A DNA stretch of 64,000 bases from Umbilicaria muhlenbergii (Eukaryota; Ascomycota; Lecanoromycetes; Umbilicariales; Umbilicariaceae), in the NCBI GenBank assembly GCA_000611775.1, contig KK106983.1:3313072-3377071 (forward strand), read 5' to 3'. A program made the translations under genes and the position numbers. Below, in pieces: positions 1 through 11,122 of this stretch; the first letter of the stretch is position 1, and each line of letters starts with the position of its first letter. The notes under the pieces are model-generated. The model made no database searches. It saw only the letters and a program-made list of their open reading frames with translations, and had not been told where the DNA came from.

Positions 1-246
1 ATTCACTTTCCCGCTAAGCGGAGACGGCTCCTGTGTCTACCTTAGTCAATATCCGCTGACCCATTGATTAACATCTCTTGAGCGAGCTATCATACGAAAC
101 AATCCCTAGGCCGCCGCTACCAAACATCAACTGCAAGATCCCGCTGCCTTCGTTCTACTCTTTGGGTCTGATACCCATAACCGACCATTCCAAGAGTGCC
201 CTGACTCTTGAGTCTGTCTAGCACACGGCGACGAGCTTCAGGCGAA

Positions 247-856
247 ATGAATCCTCACCAGAGGAACAAGGTGGACATTGGTGTAAGTAACTCGGACATT
301 CCTCCCCACAATGTGTTCCATCTGGGGGGCTCTACGAATACGGCTATACTGACTCTGGGTCGCTTACAGTCGCTCAATGAAGAAGAGCAGAAGCTGTTCC
401 GTCTATATGGCAAGCTTCCCAACAAGAAAGACCTCCTTCAGAACAAACTCAAGGTCTGTCTCCCTCCGCGCCCGTGACCACTCCCCAGCATCTAGCTGAT
501 TGCTGACCGTCCACGACTGGTAGGAGCGCAAATACTTCGACTCCGGCGACTATGCCCTTTCCAAAGCCGGCAAAGCCTCCGACGTCGGCGTCACCTCCAT
601 CGGCTCTCAACACCCTCTCCCCGAGAACATCCCACATCTGACCTCGCCCGGTCCTAACGGAACCAACGGCACCGGCAACGGGAATGGCGGACAACTGCAA
701 GCGGGGCAGAGTGGTAGCCCTGTAAAAGAAAGCAGCTTCCTGCATCGCGAGACAAGCGTGGACGAGCAGGGGGACAGTCCGGGCAAGGAGGAGAAGGAAG
801 AGAGTGTCAGTCCTGCGCCGGTCAAGGAAGGTGTTCCGATCAGATGGCAGCACTGA
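247..856 (+). CDS. igo1: Endosulfine-family PP2A inhibitor (Igo1/ENSA)
   Basis: Small regulator that, once phosphorylated by a Greatwall/Rim15-type kinase, inhibits PP2A-B55 and controls quiescence entry (family knowledge). Coding exons 247-282, 370-453 and 524-856 give 150 residues. The start at 247 opens MNPHQRNKVD, as in other fungal members; an in-frame ATG at 208 is probably leader. Exon 2 reads EEEQKLFRLYGKLP, and exon 3 opens with ERKYFDSGDYALSKAG, the conserved core whose serine in FDSGDY is the regulatory phosphosite. The tail is Gly/Asn/Ser/Glu-rich. Intron 1 (283-369) has GTAAGT and CTTACAG borders, is 87 nt long and contains no stop, so its retention would insert 29 residues in frame. 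Convergent with MYG1. Confidence 0.95.
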
Positions 857-1252
857 GGTGGCAGAGTCGCGCGACTGGGGCGGCGTGGCTGCTTTGCGAC
901 TTTCGAGCGTGTAACAAAACCGGTGGGCACCACTGTCGTTACTTCTACGGGCTGGGTAGTACTTCTCCGGCGCTCAGCGGGTTGAGGCGTTCTAAGACTT
1001 GGCTTTTGATTGCAGTCGGCTGTGTGGCTTATCTTGATACGACCGGTGAACGAGGGGGGCTCTCCTGCGGACACCAAAACATCTAGGTAGTCCGCTGGAG
1101 AAGAAATGATACCATCTTGCAAGCCAGTTGATCCCCACATGACACTTTTCCCATCACTTCCTTTTTGGGCGCTCGTCCTTTTGCCTCCCTTTTCCAACGC
1201 CATTGCAATGCAATCCACTTCCACCGCGTCGCCATCGACTGTACGCGTTGTC
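857..1252. other. Intergenic, convergent 3' ends
   Basis: The 396 bp between the stops of igo1 (+) and MYG1 (-) should hold both 3' UTRs. No supported gene. The open frame 607-1224 on the minus strand is mostly antisense to igo1 exon 3. Confidence 0.6.
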
Positions 1253-2442
1253 CTACAGCTCTAACCCTCTCAAGGCCATCTTCATCGCCCCCTCAAAGGT
1301 CTTGTTTCCCCCAATAAAGCCACTGGCGTGTACGAAGACACACCCGTCGATCCCCGACACCTCATCCAGCTTCTCATCGCGGAACCCCCTCCACGCCTCC
1401 GGCAAGGGCTTCCGGCTCTCGAAGCTCTCCTTGGTCACGCTGACCGCCTGGATGCGCCATTTCGCCCCTTCATGCGGTCCCTCGGGGTACAGCACATATG
1501 CCACTTTTTCCTCGGACGGATGCGAGGCTTCGAGCGAGTACAGATGGTCCTTCCACGGGACCGAGCGGTCGAACACCATGATCCGACCGTCGGCGGCATG
1601 GGACTTGCGTGCGGCGTAGGCGGCATGCACCACCGTACGTGCGGGCAACCAGGCACGGTGGTAGTATGAGAGTTTGCGGAGGAAAGTCGTGCCCATCAGA
1701 CTCGAGGCTTCGAGGAATCGTCGATCCTCTTCGGCCTGTTCTTCCTCCGGTGACCGTGCCGGCTTCTCGCCATTGATCGGCGTGTCGCTCGGGTTGTAGT
1801 TCAGATCGCCGACGAGACTGGCGAGACTGATGCCGCCGTCGTAGAAGCGCTTTTGGAGGTTGGCGGTGTCGGCGGGGTCGTAGACGCTGATGCCGTTGTC
1901 GTGCGCGTCGAGGGCTTCGACGAAATCGGCGTAGATCTTTTCCCAGAGGATGGAGACTTCGTCGCTGTCTTCCCGTAGTTTGGTGTGTTGCGCGATGATG
2001 GCTTTGCCAAAGTGCATGTAGACGAGGCCGGCGGAGGAGAGCTTGGTGGAGCGGGAGGGGAAGGTGGTGTTGAAGGTCCGTTGGTGGTGGTCGTAGCGGT
2101 TCGCGGCGGGGGAGTATTCGCCACCGACGTCGACGACGGTGTGGCAGGTTGAGAGGAGGGCGGGATCACGGGTGCGGAGGAGGGTGGAAGGGTCGTAGGT
2201 GGGGAGAAGGCGGAGAAGGTAGACGGCTAGGGCTTCGTCGGCGTGGAAGTGGCCGCTGCAGGTGTCATTGACGTGGTCAGCGCAACTTGTCCAGGATTGG
2301 GGTCACGCCACGCCCGAGCAGGAGGGGATGGTGCCAAAGCGAACGTGTACCCGGGCGCACGGAAAAACATGATGGCTTACTTGTGAGTCCCAATGAGGGG
2401 GGGGGATGGTTTGAGCCTCTTTGCAGCGGTTTCTTCAGTCAT
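1253..2442 (-). CDS. MYG1: MYG1-family DHH-like 3'-5' RNA exonuclease
   Basis: MYG1 is a conserved metal-dependent exonuclease of mitochondria and nucleus/nucleolus (family knowledge). Coding exons 2442-2381 and 2255-1253 (minus strand) give 354 residues, the usual family length. Exon 1 encodes MTEETAAKRLKP and ends in LIGTHN. The intron (2256-2380, GTAAGC...CTGCAG) splits the Asn codon, and exon 2 resumes GHFHADEALA, the first metal-binding motif. A second motif, RYDHHQ, follows about 55 residues later. The C-terminal half carries SYYHRAWLPAR and FVHASGFIGG, typical of the family. The run of nine G on the plus strand near 2397-2405 lies in exon 1 and must be read exactly for the frame to hold. 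Confidence 0.95.
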
Positions 2443-3386
2443 TTTGAGGATACTGCGCAGCATTCACGTCAGACCAATCACAGGCGTATTTTAGGTACTA
2501 TGAAGCTGGCCGAAGCACCAGAAAAGATGAACTGTGATGAATGATGATTGTGAAGGTCCAAGCGGGGCAGGCTGACGGCATCCCCCCTGCTTCCAAGTTG
2601 CAAGGAAGACCCTGGCGCATCGCATTAACCGGCAGAGTTAAGATTTGATGGGCCCTTAGGGGCGAGAGGCACTGCCACAGCCAGGCTGTCCCGCCTAGCA
2701 GGCTTTTGCATCTTTGCATCTTTGCATCTTTGCATCTAGGTTTGCATCTTTGCATCTTTGCATCTTTGCATGTGAAAAGGCCCGACCGGTCAATTCCCTT
2801 GCCACTTTCCCTCCCGCCCTGCCCTATCGACACCTTGAGCCTTCGGTGCCTGTACCGAAGAAACAGGCCTGTCTCCTCTTTGTGTCTCTCTCGTAGCCCC
2901 AGGACAGATCCTGTCTGCAGGAACGATAGCGTCCTGAGACCTCCCAGGCCCACTGATCCGCCGCTGCATGTATTAACGACCCTGCTAGGGTGCCGTCGAT
3001 AGAATCACTCCAACCTTGATGGCACGCGACAGCAGCCAATCACCGCTTCAGTGGACTTCCGAGAGGAAACAGGAAACTCCAACATCGTTGCCTTGTTATC
3101 ACCACTCGAATTCCCCATCTTGCTGACCGTGCGAGAAAGGCCATCCTCACTTCACCGTGCTTCTAAACTTTCTGTCCACCACCGCTGGTGGGAAGAGAGC
3201 TGCAATCGGATTCCCGACAAGTCCTCCGCCGAAGAAACCCATCTGCGTTTCAGTATCCTCGACTCCGCCAGGGCGCCAGCGCGATCAACGAGGACGGCTT
3301 GTCCATGATCAGTTGACCAGGTCGTAGTCACCGCCTACCTCGCCACCCCAGCGCGCTTCAACGCGTGCCCGGCGCTTTCAGCGCCA
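2443..3386. other. Intergenic between MYG1 and ICE2 starts
   Basis: Divergent 944-bp spacer that should contain both promoters. Its only distinctive content is the octamer tandem repeat at 2705-2772. The small open frames here have repeat-derived or compositionally odd translations and I do not accept them as genes. Confidence 0.6.
2705..2772. repeat. Octamer tandem repeat, 8 copies of TTTGCATC
   Basis: Units start at 2705, 2713, 2721 and 2729, are interrupted by TAGG (2737-2740), and continue at 2741, 2749, 2757 and 2765. The last unit ends in G instead of C. Otherwise the copies are identical, so the array looks young or is being homogenised. It lies in the divergent MYG1/ICE2 spacer. Confidence 0.97.
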
Positions 3387-4764
3387 ATGTGGATCTTGCG
3401 GATAATCTCCCAGGTCGTCTCGCTCACCTCCATCATCTTCTCGGTCCCCTTGGCATTTGATGTTGGCGGTAGAACGTGCGGCCTGGCGTTCTCGTTGTCG
3501 TTGGCTTCTTTCTACTTCTTCTACTCAATACTACGGTTGTCGACGCCAGACAAATCTCGCTTCCGATGGGCGATAGCGCAGATGATCAGATTCACACAAT
3601 GGCTAGTGCTGCCCATCTTGCTGATATGGTCGCTCAATCGCTTCTCGGTGGACTCAGATAACAGCAGTGGCTGGGTGGAGAGGACGTTCAGCGGAAAGAG
3701 GGCACATGATGCTTCCGTAAGCGAGTGGATCTTTGGCCATGATGGGTTGGTGGAGTCGGCGACAGTGGGAAGCTGGGACAAGATGTTAAGATGGTCAACT
3801 CCGATTTTCCAACTCTGCGAGGGCTTTTGTAGCTTGTTGGTCATTCAAGCGGCGGGCCAGATTACCCGATGGCTAGTAAACCGGGGAGGGAGGTCTGACA
3901 GCTGGATGGTACGTGGTTCGCAACGAGGCCTTGGTCTTCCTGCTGATGGTGCCTGATTAGATCGGACTGCTGGTTATGTCCGCCTCGATTATATCGAGCT
4001 CGGTATACTTCCTATGGCGCATTATGAACTTCCCGGAAATTGGCAACGTGGACGCCACGCTCATTGGGATTACAATCACATGCGCCGTGTTTCTTTGTGC
4101 CTGGGGCATCGGTAGTGGAAAAGGGAATCCAGTCGAAAGCTCCCTGCTCTTCGCCTACATCGTCCTTTGCATCTATCAGATTTTCACCGACTATCAACCG
4201 TCCAATCCAGCAGCAGAAGGGATGCCCCCACCCTCTGAAGCCGCAGACTTCCCGCCTTTCCCGCCTATTATCATGGCGTCTTACACCACCCTTCTGCAGG
4301 CCCTTTCAACACTTCCCTCGACAATACATGCGGCTTTCAACTTCATTACCGCCGCTCTCAGCACGATCACCCCTTCTGTTATCATATCACTTGCCTACCG
4401 CCTCTTCGTACTCTACGCATCAACGCGCATCATACCAGCAGTACGAGACTCGGGTGCACGAGCTCTATCCCAAGAAGCATCTCTGGACGATACGGACGGT
4501 GCTGGCCAAGTGCTAGGCTTACTCAGCTGGTTTAGCCCCAGTATCTTGGTCGCGGTCTATACGAGCCTTCTGATGCAACACTTTGCCTCCACAAGTGGGG
4601 AAGGCAATGGAGGAGACTGGTGGACCAGCCAAGGAGGCGACGCTGGCGGTAACCTATGGCGATGGATCAACGTCGCTGGGACCATGGCTTTGTATGCACT
4701 GGAGTTGTATATTGGGAAAGAGGATATAGATGGGCCTCTCACTGGGCACTGGAAGGCCGATTGA
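3387..4764 (+). CDS. ICE2: Ice2-family ER membrane protein
   Basis: Ice2 is an integral ER membrane protein needed for cortical ER structure; in yeast it links ER growth to phospholipid synthesis and lipid-droplet use (family knowledge). Exons 3387-3908 and 3961-4764 give 441 residues; the intron (GTACGT...GATTAG, 52 bp) falls between SDSWM and IGLLVMSAS. The chain is strongly hydrophobic, with many predicted membrane segments: near residues 1-60 and 70-90, again near 175-255, then around PSVIISLAYRLFVLYAS and PSILVAVYTSLL. It ends in a short acidic/Gly-rich loop, a final helix (TMALYALELYIG) and a polar tail. The start is the first ATG of the frame. Family assignment rests on overall hydrophobic layout and remembered sequence. 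Confidence 0.85.
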
Positions 4765-5608
4765 ACGACCATGGAGGAATGTGGTCGTAGAGAGAAGTAT
4801 AGGGAGAAGAGTGGTCGAACCGTACAAGGTCGACAATGCGGGCTGCCACTCAGGCTACCATATCCAAGAGCTCGAGTTCCGGGTGGTCAGCAAGGCCTGC
4901 GCCGTTCTGGCACACGAGTACCAGGCACCCGTCCAGTGGCTGTGGCACATGAGCTTCTTCACCAGAACCGTCGGGAGAAACCCTGGGGGCGTCTCCAAGT
5001 GATCCACCCTTCCCGACAACACCCCCGAATAGCAAGAGGCTTGGGCAGGAGCTCTTTGGGAGATCAGGGACGCATTTGCAGGTATTAGAGGGTCCGGAAG
5101 CGGCATTTAGCAGGCACGGATTCGTTTTGTGGGCGCGCATATACCTAATTCATTGAGATACCCAGTATGACCCATTGTTGCTAGTTTGTTATGCATGTGG
5201 TTCAGAGAATCAATTTGTATTAGCAATCTGAGTGCTTTTCACCCTGAGATCTCATTGGGATCTTCGAGACCTGTATGCCTCGTGCAAGCATAAAAAACCC
5301 GTCATGGCTAAGGTTGAAGTGTTGGCATTTTGAGGCTGTACATCATTTGATAAATCAACAACAAAAGGATATGGACATGGGTACTGCAACCTTTTCCCCG
5401 ACGTCGAGCCGGACCCAACGGGCATCACGAGATGTCAGACTCAAGTAGAAGAGGACATGATTATTGCTATTCTCAACGCCATGGAACCAAAGCTACCATA
5501 CGACCAAGCCAAATCCGCCGTCGCGACCGTACCTGTGTATCGAGATCATCAAAGGACGCATTGTACAAAAGGTCATGGCAGGTAAACATCCAAAGACACA
5601 TATTGCGC
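4765..5608. other. Intergenic, convergent ICE2 and NOP15 ends
   Basis: 844 bp between the two stop codons. Frames near 4771-5140 on both strands have no recognisable domain and no splice context. I see no gene here. Confidence 0.55.
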
Positions 5609-8600
5609 TCAAGCCGCCTTCTTCGCCTTCCTCGACTTCGTCACCCCCGCCTTCTCCACCATCGTCTTCCCCCCCGCCTTCCGCACCCGGGTCGTCTTCA
5701 CGCTCTCGCTCACGACAACAGTCCCGTCTCCCTCCCCTCCATCCACAACAAGGCTCCTCTCCTGCTCCACCATCTCCACGTCGGCATCCGCGTCCATGCC
5801 CTCGAGCGCCTTCGGCTTCACCGGCACGGCATCCACGCCCTTCAGCTCCCCGGCTTCGAACTCGTATCCAATCTCCTTGAGCTTATCCGCCTTCTCGCTG
5901 CGCCTCTTCTTCTCCCCTTCAATCCTCTTCTCCCACCCTTCCCGTCCCATGCCCATCTCCAATTTCCGGCCTTCGATCTTGTTCCACGGAACGGCCTTGA
6001 AGCGCTTGCCCGCGCCCTTCCACAGGTTCTCGTGGACCTGCTCTTTGGGCACGACCTTGCACTTCAAGATGTGGCCGAACATGAGGTAATTGTCCATGGT
6101 ATCGGCGACGATCTTGGCCACCTCGGAGGAAGCGAATTCGAGGAAGGCGTAGTGCTTGGAGTGGCCGGTGCGTTTGTTGCGCGAGAGGCGGAGGCGCTGG
6201 ATGGTGCCGAATTGGGAGAAGTAGTCGCGCATTTCATACTCGTAGAAGCCGTGGGGGATGCGCCTGAACGAGTATGGATTGTTAGTAAAGTAACAATTAA
6301 ATGGAACAAGTCGGCATGGTGATGCATGGAGCGTCATACCCAACGTAGACCACACCAGGCCCATCTCCCTCGCCTTTGATGCCCTTGAGCTTCTTTTGAA
6401 CCTTCTTCGCGTCCGGAAGAGCAGGAATGTCTTGCCCAGACTTGAACTCCTCACCCTCGGCAGCGTCCTCCTCGTCGTTGCTCTCAAAGCCTTTGAGCAA
6501 GGCTGCAGTCTGGTCGTCTTCGGAAACGTCGTCGTCCTCGTCATTCTCTTCGGCGTCCTCCATCAGCTCACTAGCCGCTTCCTTTGCTTTCTCCTTGCCC
6601 TTCTTGGTCGCGGATTTGGCCGTCTTCTTCTTGTCTTTTAGTTCCTCAACGGCTCCATCAGCGGCCTCTTCGACGTCTCCCATGATAGACTTCTGTGCAC
6701 TACCAGCAAGTTCAACGACATAGTCCTTTGCCTCAGTAGCTTTCTGGACCGCCGCCTCCAGCACTGATTTGGCTGGCTGCTTCGTCTTCTTCGCAGTGTT
6801 CTTGACTGCCTCGGCAGCTTCGGAAGCGCTTTCTACAATTGACTTTTGCGCATCGTCCGCCAACTCACCCAAGGAATCTTTCGCAGCTTCGAGTGTCTGC
6901 GCCGCAGTTTTCAATGCCGATTTTGCGGGCTTCTTGCTCTTCTTAGCCGTATCCACAGCAGCTTCCATGACATCCCCTGCAGTCTCTACCACAGAATCTT
7001 TTGCAGCACCGGCCTTTGTCGCAGCAGAATCCAGCGCCGCCTTCGCTGGCTTCTTTTGCTTTTTAGCAGTCTCTACCACTGCTCCAGCTGCATCTCCAGC
7101 AATCTCGATAGCGGAGTCCTTGGCAGCACTAGCTTTTTCGGCCACAACGTCCAATGCATCCTTTGTAGGCTTCTTTAGCGATTTCGCCGTTGCCACTGCA
7201 GCCTCTGCGGCGTCGCCGGCCGTTTCGAGCGCGGAATCCTTGGCAGCGGCGGCTTTCTGCGCAGCAGCATTCATCGCCGACTTCGCAGGCTTTTTCTGCT
7301 TTCGCAGTTTGTCCGCCGTACCCTCGGCAGCGTTGACAAGAGCTGCCTTTGTGGCATCTACATTATCCCCAAGGCTGTCTTTCATAGTGCTAGCTTTCTG
7401 CTTTGCGGCCGGTACCCTCTTCTTGCCTGCATCCACCGCCGCGGCAGCAACCTCTTCAACTTTCTCCTTTGCCGCCTTGGCCTTTTGCTTGGCCGCCGGC
7501 TTCTTCTTCTTTGCTGCGTCAATGGCACCTGCAGCAGCGTCAGCAGCACCACTCGCTGCCTCTCCAATGTGATCCTTTGCAGCATCGGCGCCCTCCTTTA
7601 CAACCTCAATGGTCTCGCTCTCCATCACAGAGTCTACTGTTTCTTTGGTAGCCTCAGGATAATAGCCCACCATCTTTTCAAGTTGGTCCTTCGCAGCACT
7701 GGCTCTCGAGCCGACAGCTTCGATTCCGGAACTGACGAGACTTCCCAACGTCCGACTAGCACTGTCGGTTGCGCTTGGCTCGGACTTCTTCGACTTCTTT
7801 TTCGCGGCGGTCGGTTCCGGATGAGGGGCAGTGAGGTTCGACTTCACATTACCCTGGTCCGCGTCCGCAGGAGCTTTACGCTTCTTGGATTTGTTTGCTT
7901 GAGTCTTTGACGTCTCGTCCGAACCTGCGGTCGGCTTCTCATCCGAAGTAACGGTTTTCTTCCCCGGCTTCGTGCTAGCTTTTGATTTCTTTGGCTCCGA
8001 AGCTTCTGCCTTCTTGGCAGCCTTGGGCTTGGAGGTAGACTTGGTTTCTTTAGATGTAGCTTCAGCTAGATCAACCTCCTCAGATTGCTCCAAAGGTTTT
8101 GGTTCCATGATCATGACGGGAAGCGAAGCGTCAGCAGCGATGGCCGCTTTCGTTTTCCCATGTTCTGATGCCGATTCAGCACCGGCAGGCTGCTTATCCT
8201 TCTTGGTCACCTTTGACTTCCCTTTAGATTTGGGAATCGTCTTAGGCTCTTTGGCCTCGGCCTCAGCCTCAGCAACGTCATCTCGCTCGGAAGGCTCTAA
8301 AGGCGTAGGGTCCATGATCATGACAGGAAGTGGGGCCTCAGCGGCAATGGCAGCTTTTGTTTTGCCATGCTCGGGCGCTGATGCAGTCCCGGCAGCACCT
8401 TTGTGCTTCTTGGTCGCCTTCGACTTCGCCTTGCTCTTGGGCGTCGCTTCATGCTCCTTGGCCTCAGCCTCAGCGAGGTCGCCTCGCTCGGAAGTCTCTA
8501 ACGGAGTAGGGTCCATAATCATGACAGGAAGTGGGGCTTCCGCCGCGATGGTTGCTTTTGTTTTGCTTGAATCAGTTGCCGTCTTGGACTTCTTCTTTGG

Positions 8601-8819
8601 CTTCTCCGTCTTCGAATCCGACTTCTTCGTGGACTCTCCAGCCTTTGACTCTTCACCATCGAAGAAGTCGGCGGCGCGCTTGCGCGATGATTTTGGCGTC
8701 GTAGATGAGGTAGCTTCATCTTTGGCTGCCTTTGTTGTTGCACCCCTCTTGCTCGACTTGGCTTTTGAACTGGCATCGCTAGACCTCGTCACGGCCATAT
8801 CAGTATTCTTCTTGGCCAT
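5609..8819 (-). CDS. NOP15: Nop15/NIFK-type RRM ribosome-biogenesis factor with giant N-terminal repeat region
   Basis: Nop15 is a nucleolar RRM protein of the pre-60S particle, needed for 27S pre-rRNA processing. Exons 8819-6340 and 6263-5609 give 1044 residues; the 76-bp intron (GTATGA...TTCAG, branch CTAAC) splits the Gly of VVYVG|RIPHGF. The RRM is at about 822-900: GVVYVGRIPHGFYEYE, then HYAFLEF. A basic tail follows. The block ahead of it (ALLKGFESNDEED, GQDIPALPDAKK) matches fungal Nop15. The unusual part is residues 1-770, which are Lys/Ala/Ser/Glu-rich. Three ~66-residue repeats carry PLPVMIM (about 87-250), and an Ala/Lys region (about 385-770) has exact 40-residue units from 509, 549 and 589 plus looser copies. 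The start at 8819 reads MAKKNTDMAV. A likely 5'-UTR intron (GTATGT...TCACAG) lies just upstream. Confidence 0.93.
6936..7295 (-). repeat. Three coding 120-bp repeats in NOP15
   Basis: Units at 7295-7176, 7175-7056 and 7055-6936 each encode 40 residues. They begin KKPAK or KKPTK, pass through AAKDS, and end in an AGDA(A/V) segment followed by TAK. A fourth, longer copy follows from 6935. The pattern (periodic Ala, Lys pairs, AAKDS) resembles amphipathic helical repeats of LEA-like or H1-tail-like proteins; that comparison is inference. DNA copies differ at many third positions, so they are not recent. Confidence 0.85.
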
Positions 8820-9420
8820 GGTGATGCGCAGTTCAGGCCCTGTGAGAACGCGCAAGGTCAGTTGTGTTGATGTATTGGTCTGGTGAGTGTACACGCGAGA
8901 ATAAACATACCTCTCGCGCCTGTTTTGGCAATAGATCTCAGGCGCGTGAAAGACGGGTACTCCTATCCGATTCTTTTGTAGGAACAGAATGCGCAATAAT
9001 GTTGCGATGGTTGGTGGGTGTTGTCGCGCAAAGCGGTTGGAAAAGTAAAGTTGGGGTTCTTGAAGTGGGTCCCTCAGTCGCGCGAGAAACGAGGGAACGG
9101 ACGAAACGAGGCTTGCGGCTTGCGGCTTGCGGCTTGCAGACTGGCAGCGTTGGCTTGCGAGCCGACTGGGCTACCTAGCGTGTGCCTGGGAGCCTGAGAG
9201 CCTGAGAGCTTGAGAGCCTACCTTAGGTACTGGTAACCGCTGGGCTTGTGACTTAACACGCGGCTGAGGCGGCTTACTTGCAGTAGGGGTGCGGCATGCT
9301 AATTGTACGCTACACCATGAGGGAGTTACTCGTAGCTGGTTGAGAGAGTTACTCGTAGCTGATTGTCGGGGAAGCTTCGGTCGCATCGTTCCATCTGACG
9401 AACTCTTATGACTTGATACC
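8820..9420. other. Bidirectional promoter region NOP15 / SMN
   Basis: Divergent 601-bp spacer. On the NOP15 side a 5'-UTR intron is likely. Short tandem repeats are present: four copies of about GGCTTGC at 9112-9139 and a CTGAGAGC(C/T) cluster at 9189-9219. No protein gene is supported. Confidence 0.6.
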
Positions 9421-10146
9421 ATGGGCAAGAAGAACAGGCAACAGTTGTCGCAGGCAGAAATATGGGACGATTCTGCGCTAATCAGGTCATGGGATGATGC
9501 TCTCACTGAATACAAAGTTCGAATTCATGCCCTGGCCTTTTCGAGAGCACGATATGCTAACGGACTACCCAGCTGTATCACAGTATTCATGCTCGTGGCG
9601 AACGAGTTGAAGATGTTCTTAGAGACATAGAAGTTCAGGAGGAGGAGGGAATTGTCCTTGATTCGGCTGCCACCAACGGCACAACGGATCCTGTTGACGG
9701 TGTGGACCATGAGATGCTCGAAGACGGGGAAGTTGCAGAAGAAGAGGCGACCTCTGTACCGCACGACGAGAACACAGAGAGTAAAGCTCCAGTCAGCCTA
9801 TCCACCATATCTCTCCGGGCGCTGGCTGATCAGAGCTCTAGGTGACATCCTCTCTCAATTCTCATTATCACCAGCAAGGCTCCGGCGCGAATGATGGCGG
9901 GTACCGACTGGGAGCACCGATTATGCCAAAAGCTATGCTTGGAGCGGGTATGACATTGGTACCTCTGCGAAAGATGGCAGCCGGCGTTATGACTGACACA
10001 GTTGCATAGTCCAAGACGAAGCCTTAAAGAATTTGATGATGTCCTGGTACTACGCAGGCTACTACACAGGGCTCTATGAAGGTCAACAGCAAGCTGCGCA
10101 GACACCAGCGAAAGGACCATCAGGAGAAAGAAAAGAAGGGGGTTGA
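9421..10146 (+). CDS. Survival-motor-neuron (SMN) homologue
   Basis: SMN with Gemin2 builds Sm rings on spliceosomal snRNAs. The N-terminus has the Gemin2-binding motif: AEIWDDSALIRSWDDALTEYK, spliced (intron 9517-9572) to LYHSIHARGERVEDVL. The last exon (10010-10146) encodes the oligomerising YG box: LMMSWYYAGYYTGLYEGQQ. Between them is a low-complexity acidic linker, then YRLGAPIMPKAMLGA, ending at the 62-bp intron 9948-10009 (GTATGA...CATAG). The middle splice is not settled. The best donor is GTAAAG at 9781. The acceptor that keeps the YG-box frame would be AAG at 9878, with a TAG acceptor at 9841 paired to a weaker donor (GTACCG) as the alternative. Identity is firm; residue count (about 150) depends on that splice. 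Confidence 0.85.
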
Positions 10147-11122
10147 ATGTAATGCGCACCTAGCTATTGAATGCCGAGCCTGGAGTGGTATACCGCTTTG
10201 ACCGGTCCAGCAGGACACCGACACATGCCACGCGCAAAAAAACGGAGGTGATGGTAGCTTGATTCGATTGTTAGTCGCAATGGTGAGCCAACAGTGGAAA
10301 TATTCATGACTTCGAATTTTGGCTGAATTTACTTCCTACGTCTTTCCAGCACCGTGGAGGCAATCTGGATAATAATCGAAGATACACAACGAAGAAAGCG
10401 TGGAGATGGATGAAAATGGAGAACAGACGAGATAGAATTCGACGGCCCCTGAAAAAGAATTGCTGGTCGCTGTCTCTCTTTTTCCTTTCCTATTTCGCAA
10501 TGTTCTTTTGCATATCTGGTTTGTGGCGTGGCATGGGACATCCGAAAATAAGCGTGGAACGGAGGTGAAACGATGGCCACGACGATGACCCAGCTACCAA
10601 TTTTCAGAATCATGCACTAGCGCTACGACTCTGCTCGTGCACCCATGAGAGCATTGCTTATTCTACCTTCGCACGGAAGACTTGATCACAGTGGAAATGT
10701 GCCGCTCTTGTCGTCAATGCCATCGGAGAAAAAGTCTCCCCTCACCAGCCTGCCCTCCGCCTGACCATGGGCATTCTTCTCTATCCTTTCCTGGAATATG
10801 ATACCGTTGTCGTTGCAGCATGATTTGAGCAATCTTGAAAGCACATAGTTATACTGGAATAAAGAATCATGAAATTCCGCGAAGGTCGTCTTCTCGGCCA
10901 TCTTCTGCTGACCTACTATTGCCACACTCTCTTCCACACTCTTTTGCCGTTGCTCCTTCGTTCACTTTCAAGAGCAGGTCTTCTCATATTGAATTCGCTA
11001 TTTTCTAAGTGTTGCATTCATCATAACCACCTTTGCGACTTCAAGATCCATAACTGCCCCTGCCACAGTCCTTTGACTGGCCTCGTACATCCCGAAGCCC
11101 AACCCATCTCAACGCGTATACC
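10147..11122. other. Intergenic upstream of cupredoxin-like gene
   Basis: 976 bp between co-directional genes, presumably holding the SMN 3' UTR and the next promoter. Minus-strand frames at 10329-10613 and 10686-10937 encode nothing recognisable. I see no gene. Confidence 0.55.

Noticed and set aside
2498-2953. Minus-strand frame with CKDAKMQRCK repeats
   Set aside because: The peptide repeat is only the translation of the TTTGCATC array.
5432-6322. 296-codon plus-strand frame rich in Leu/His/Arg
   Set aside because: Antisense of NOP15 exon 2 and the intron; no family features.
6769-8886. Long plus-strand frames (6769-7572 and 7972-8886) with Ala/Ser/Phe-rich translations
   Set aside because: They are exact antisense of the NOP15 repeat region; the Lys/Ala codons of NOP15 read backwards give Phe/Ser/Ala runs. 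No start context, domain or intron pattern of their own.
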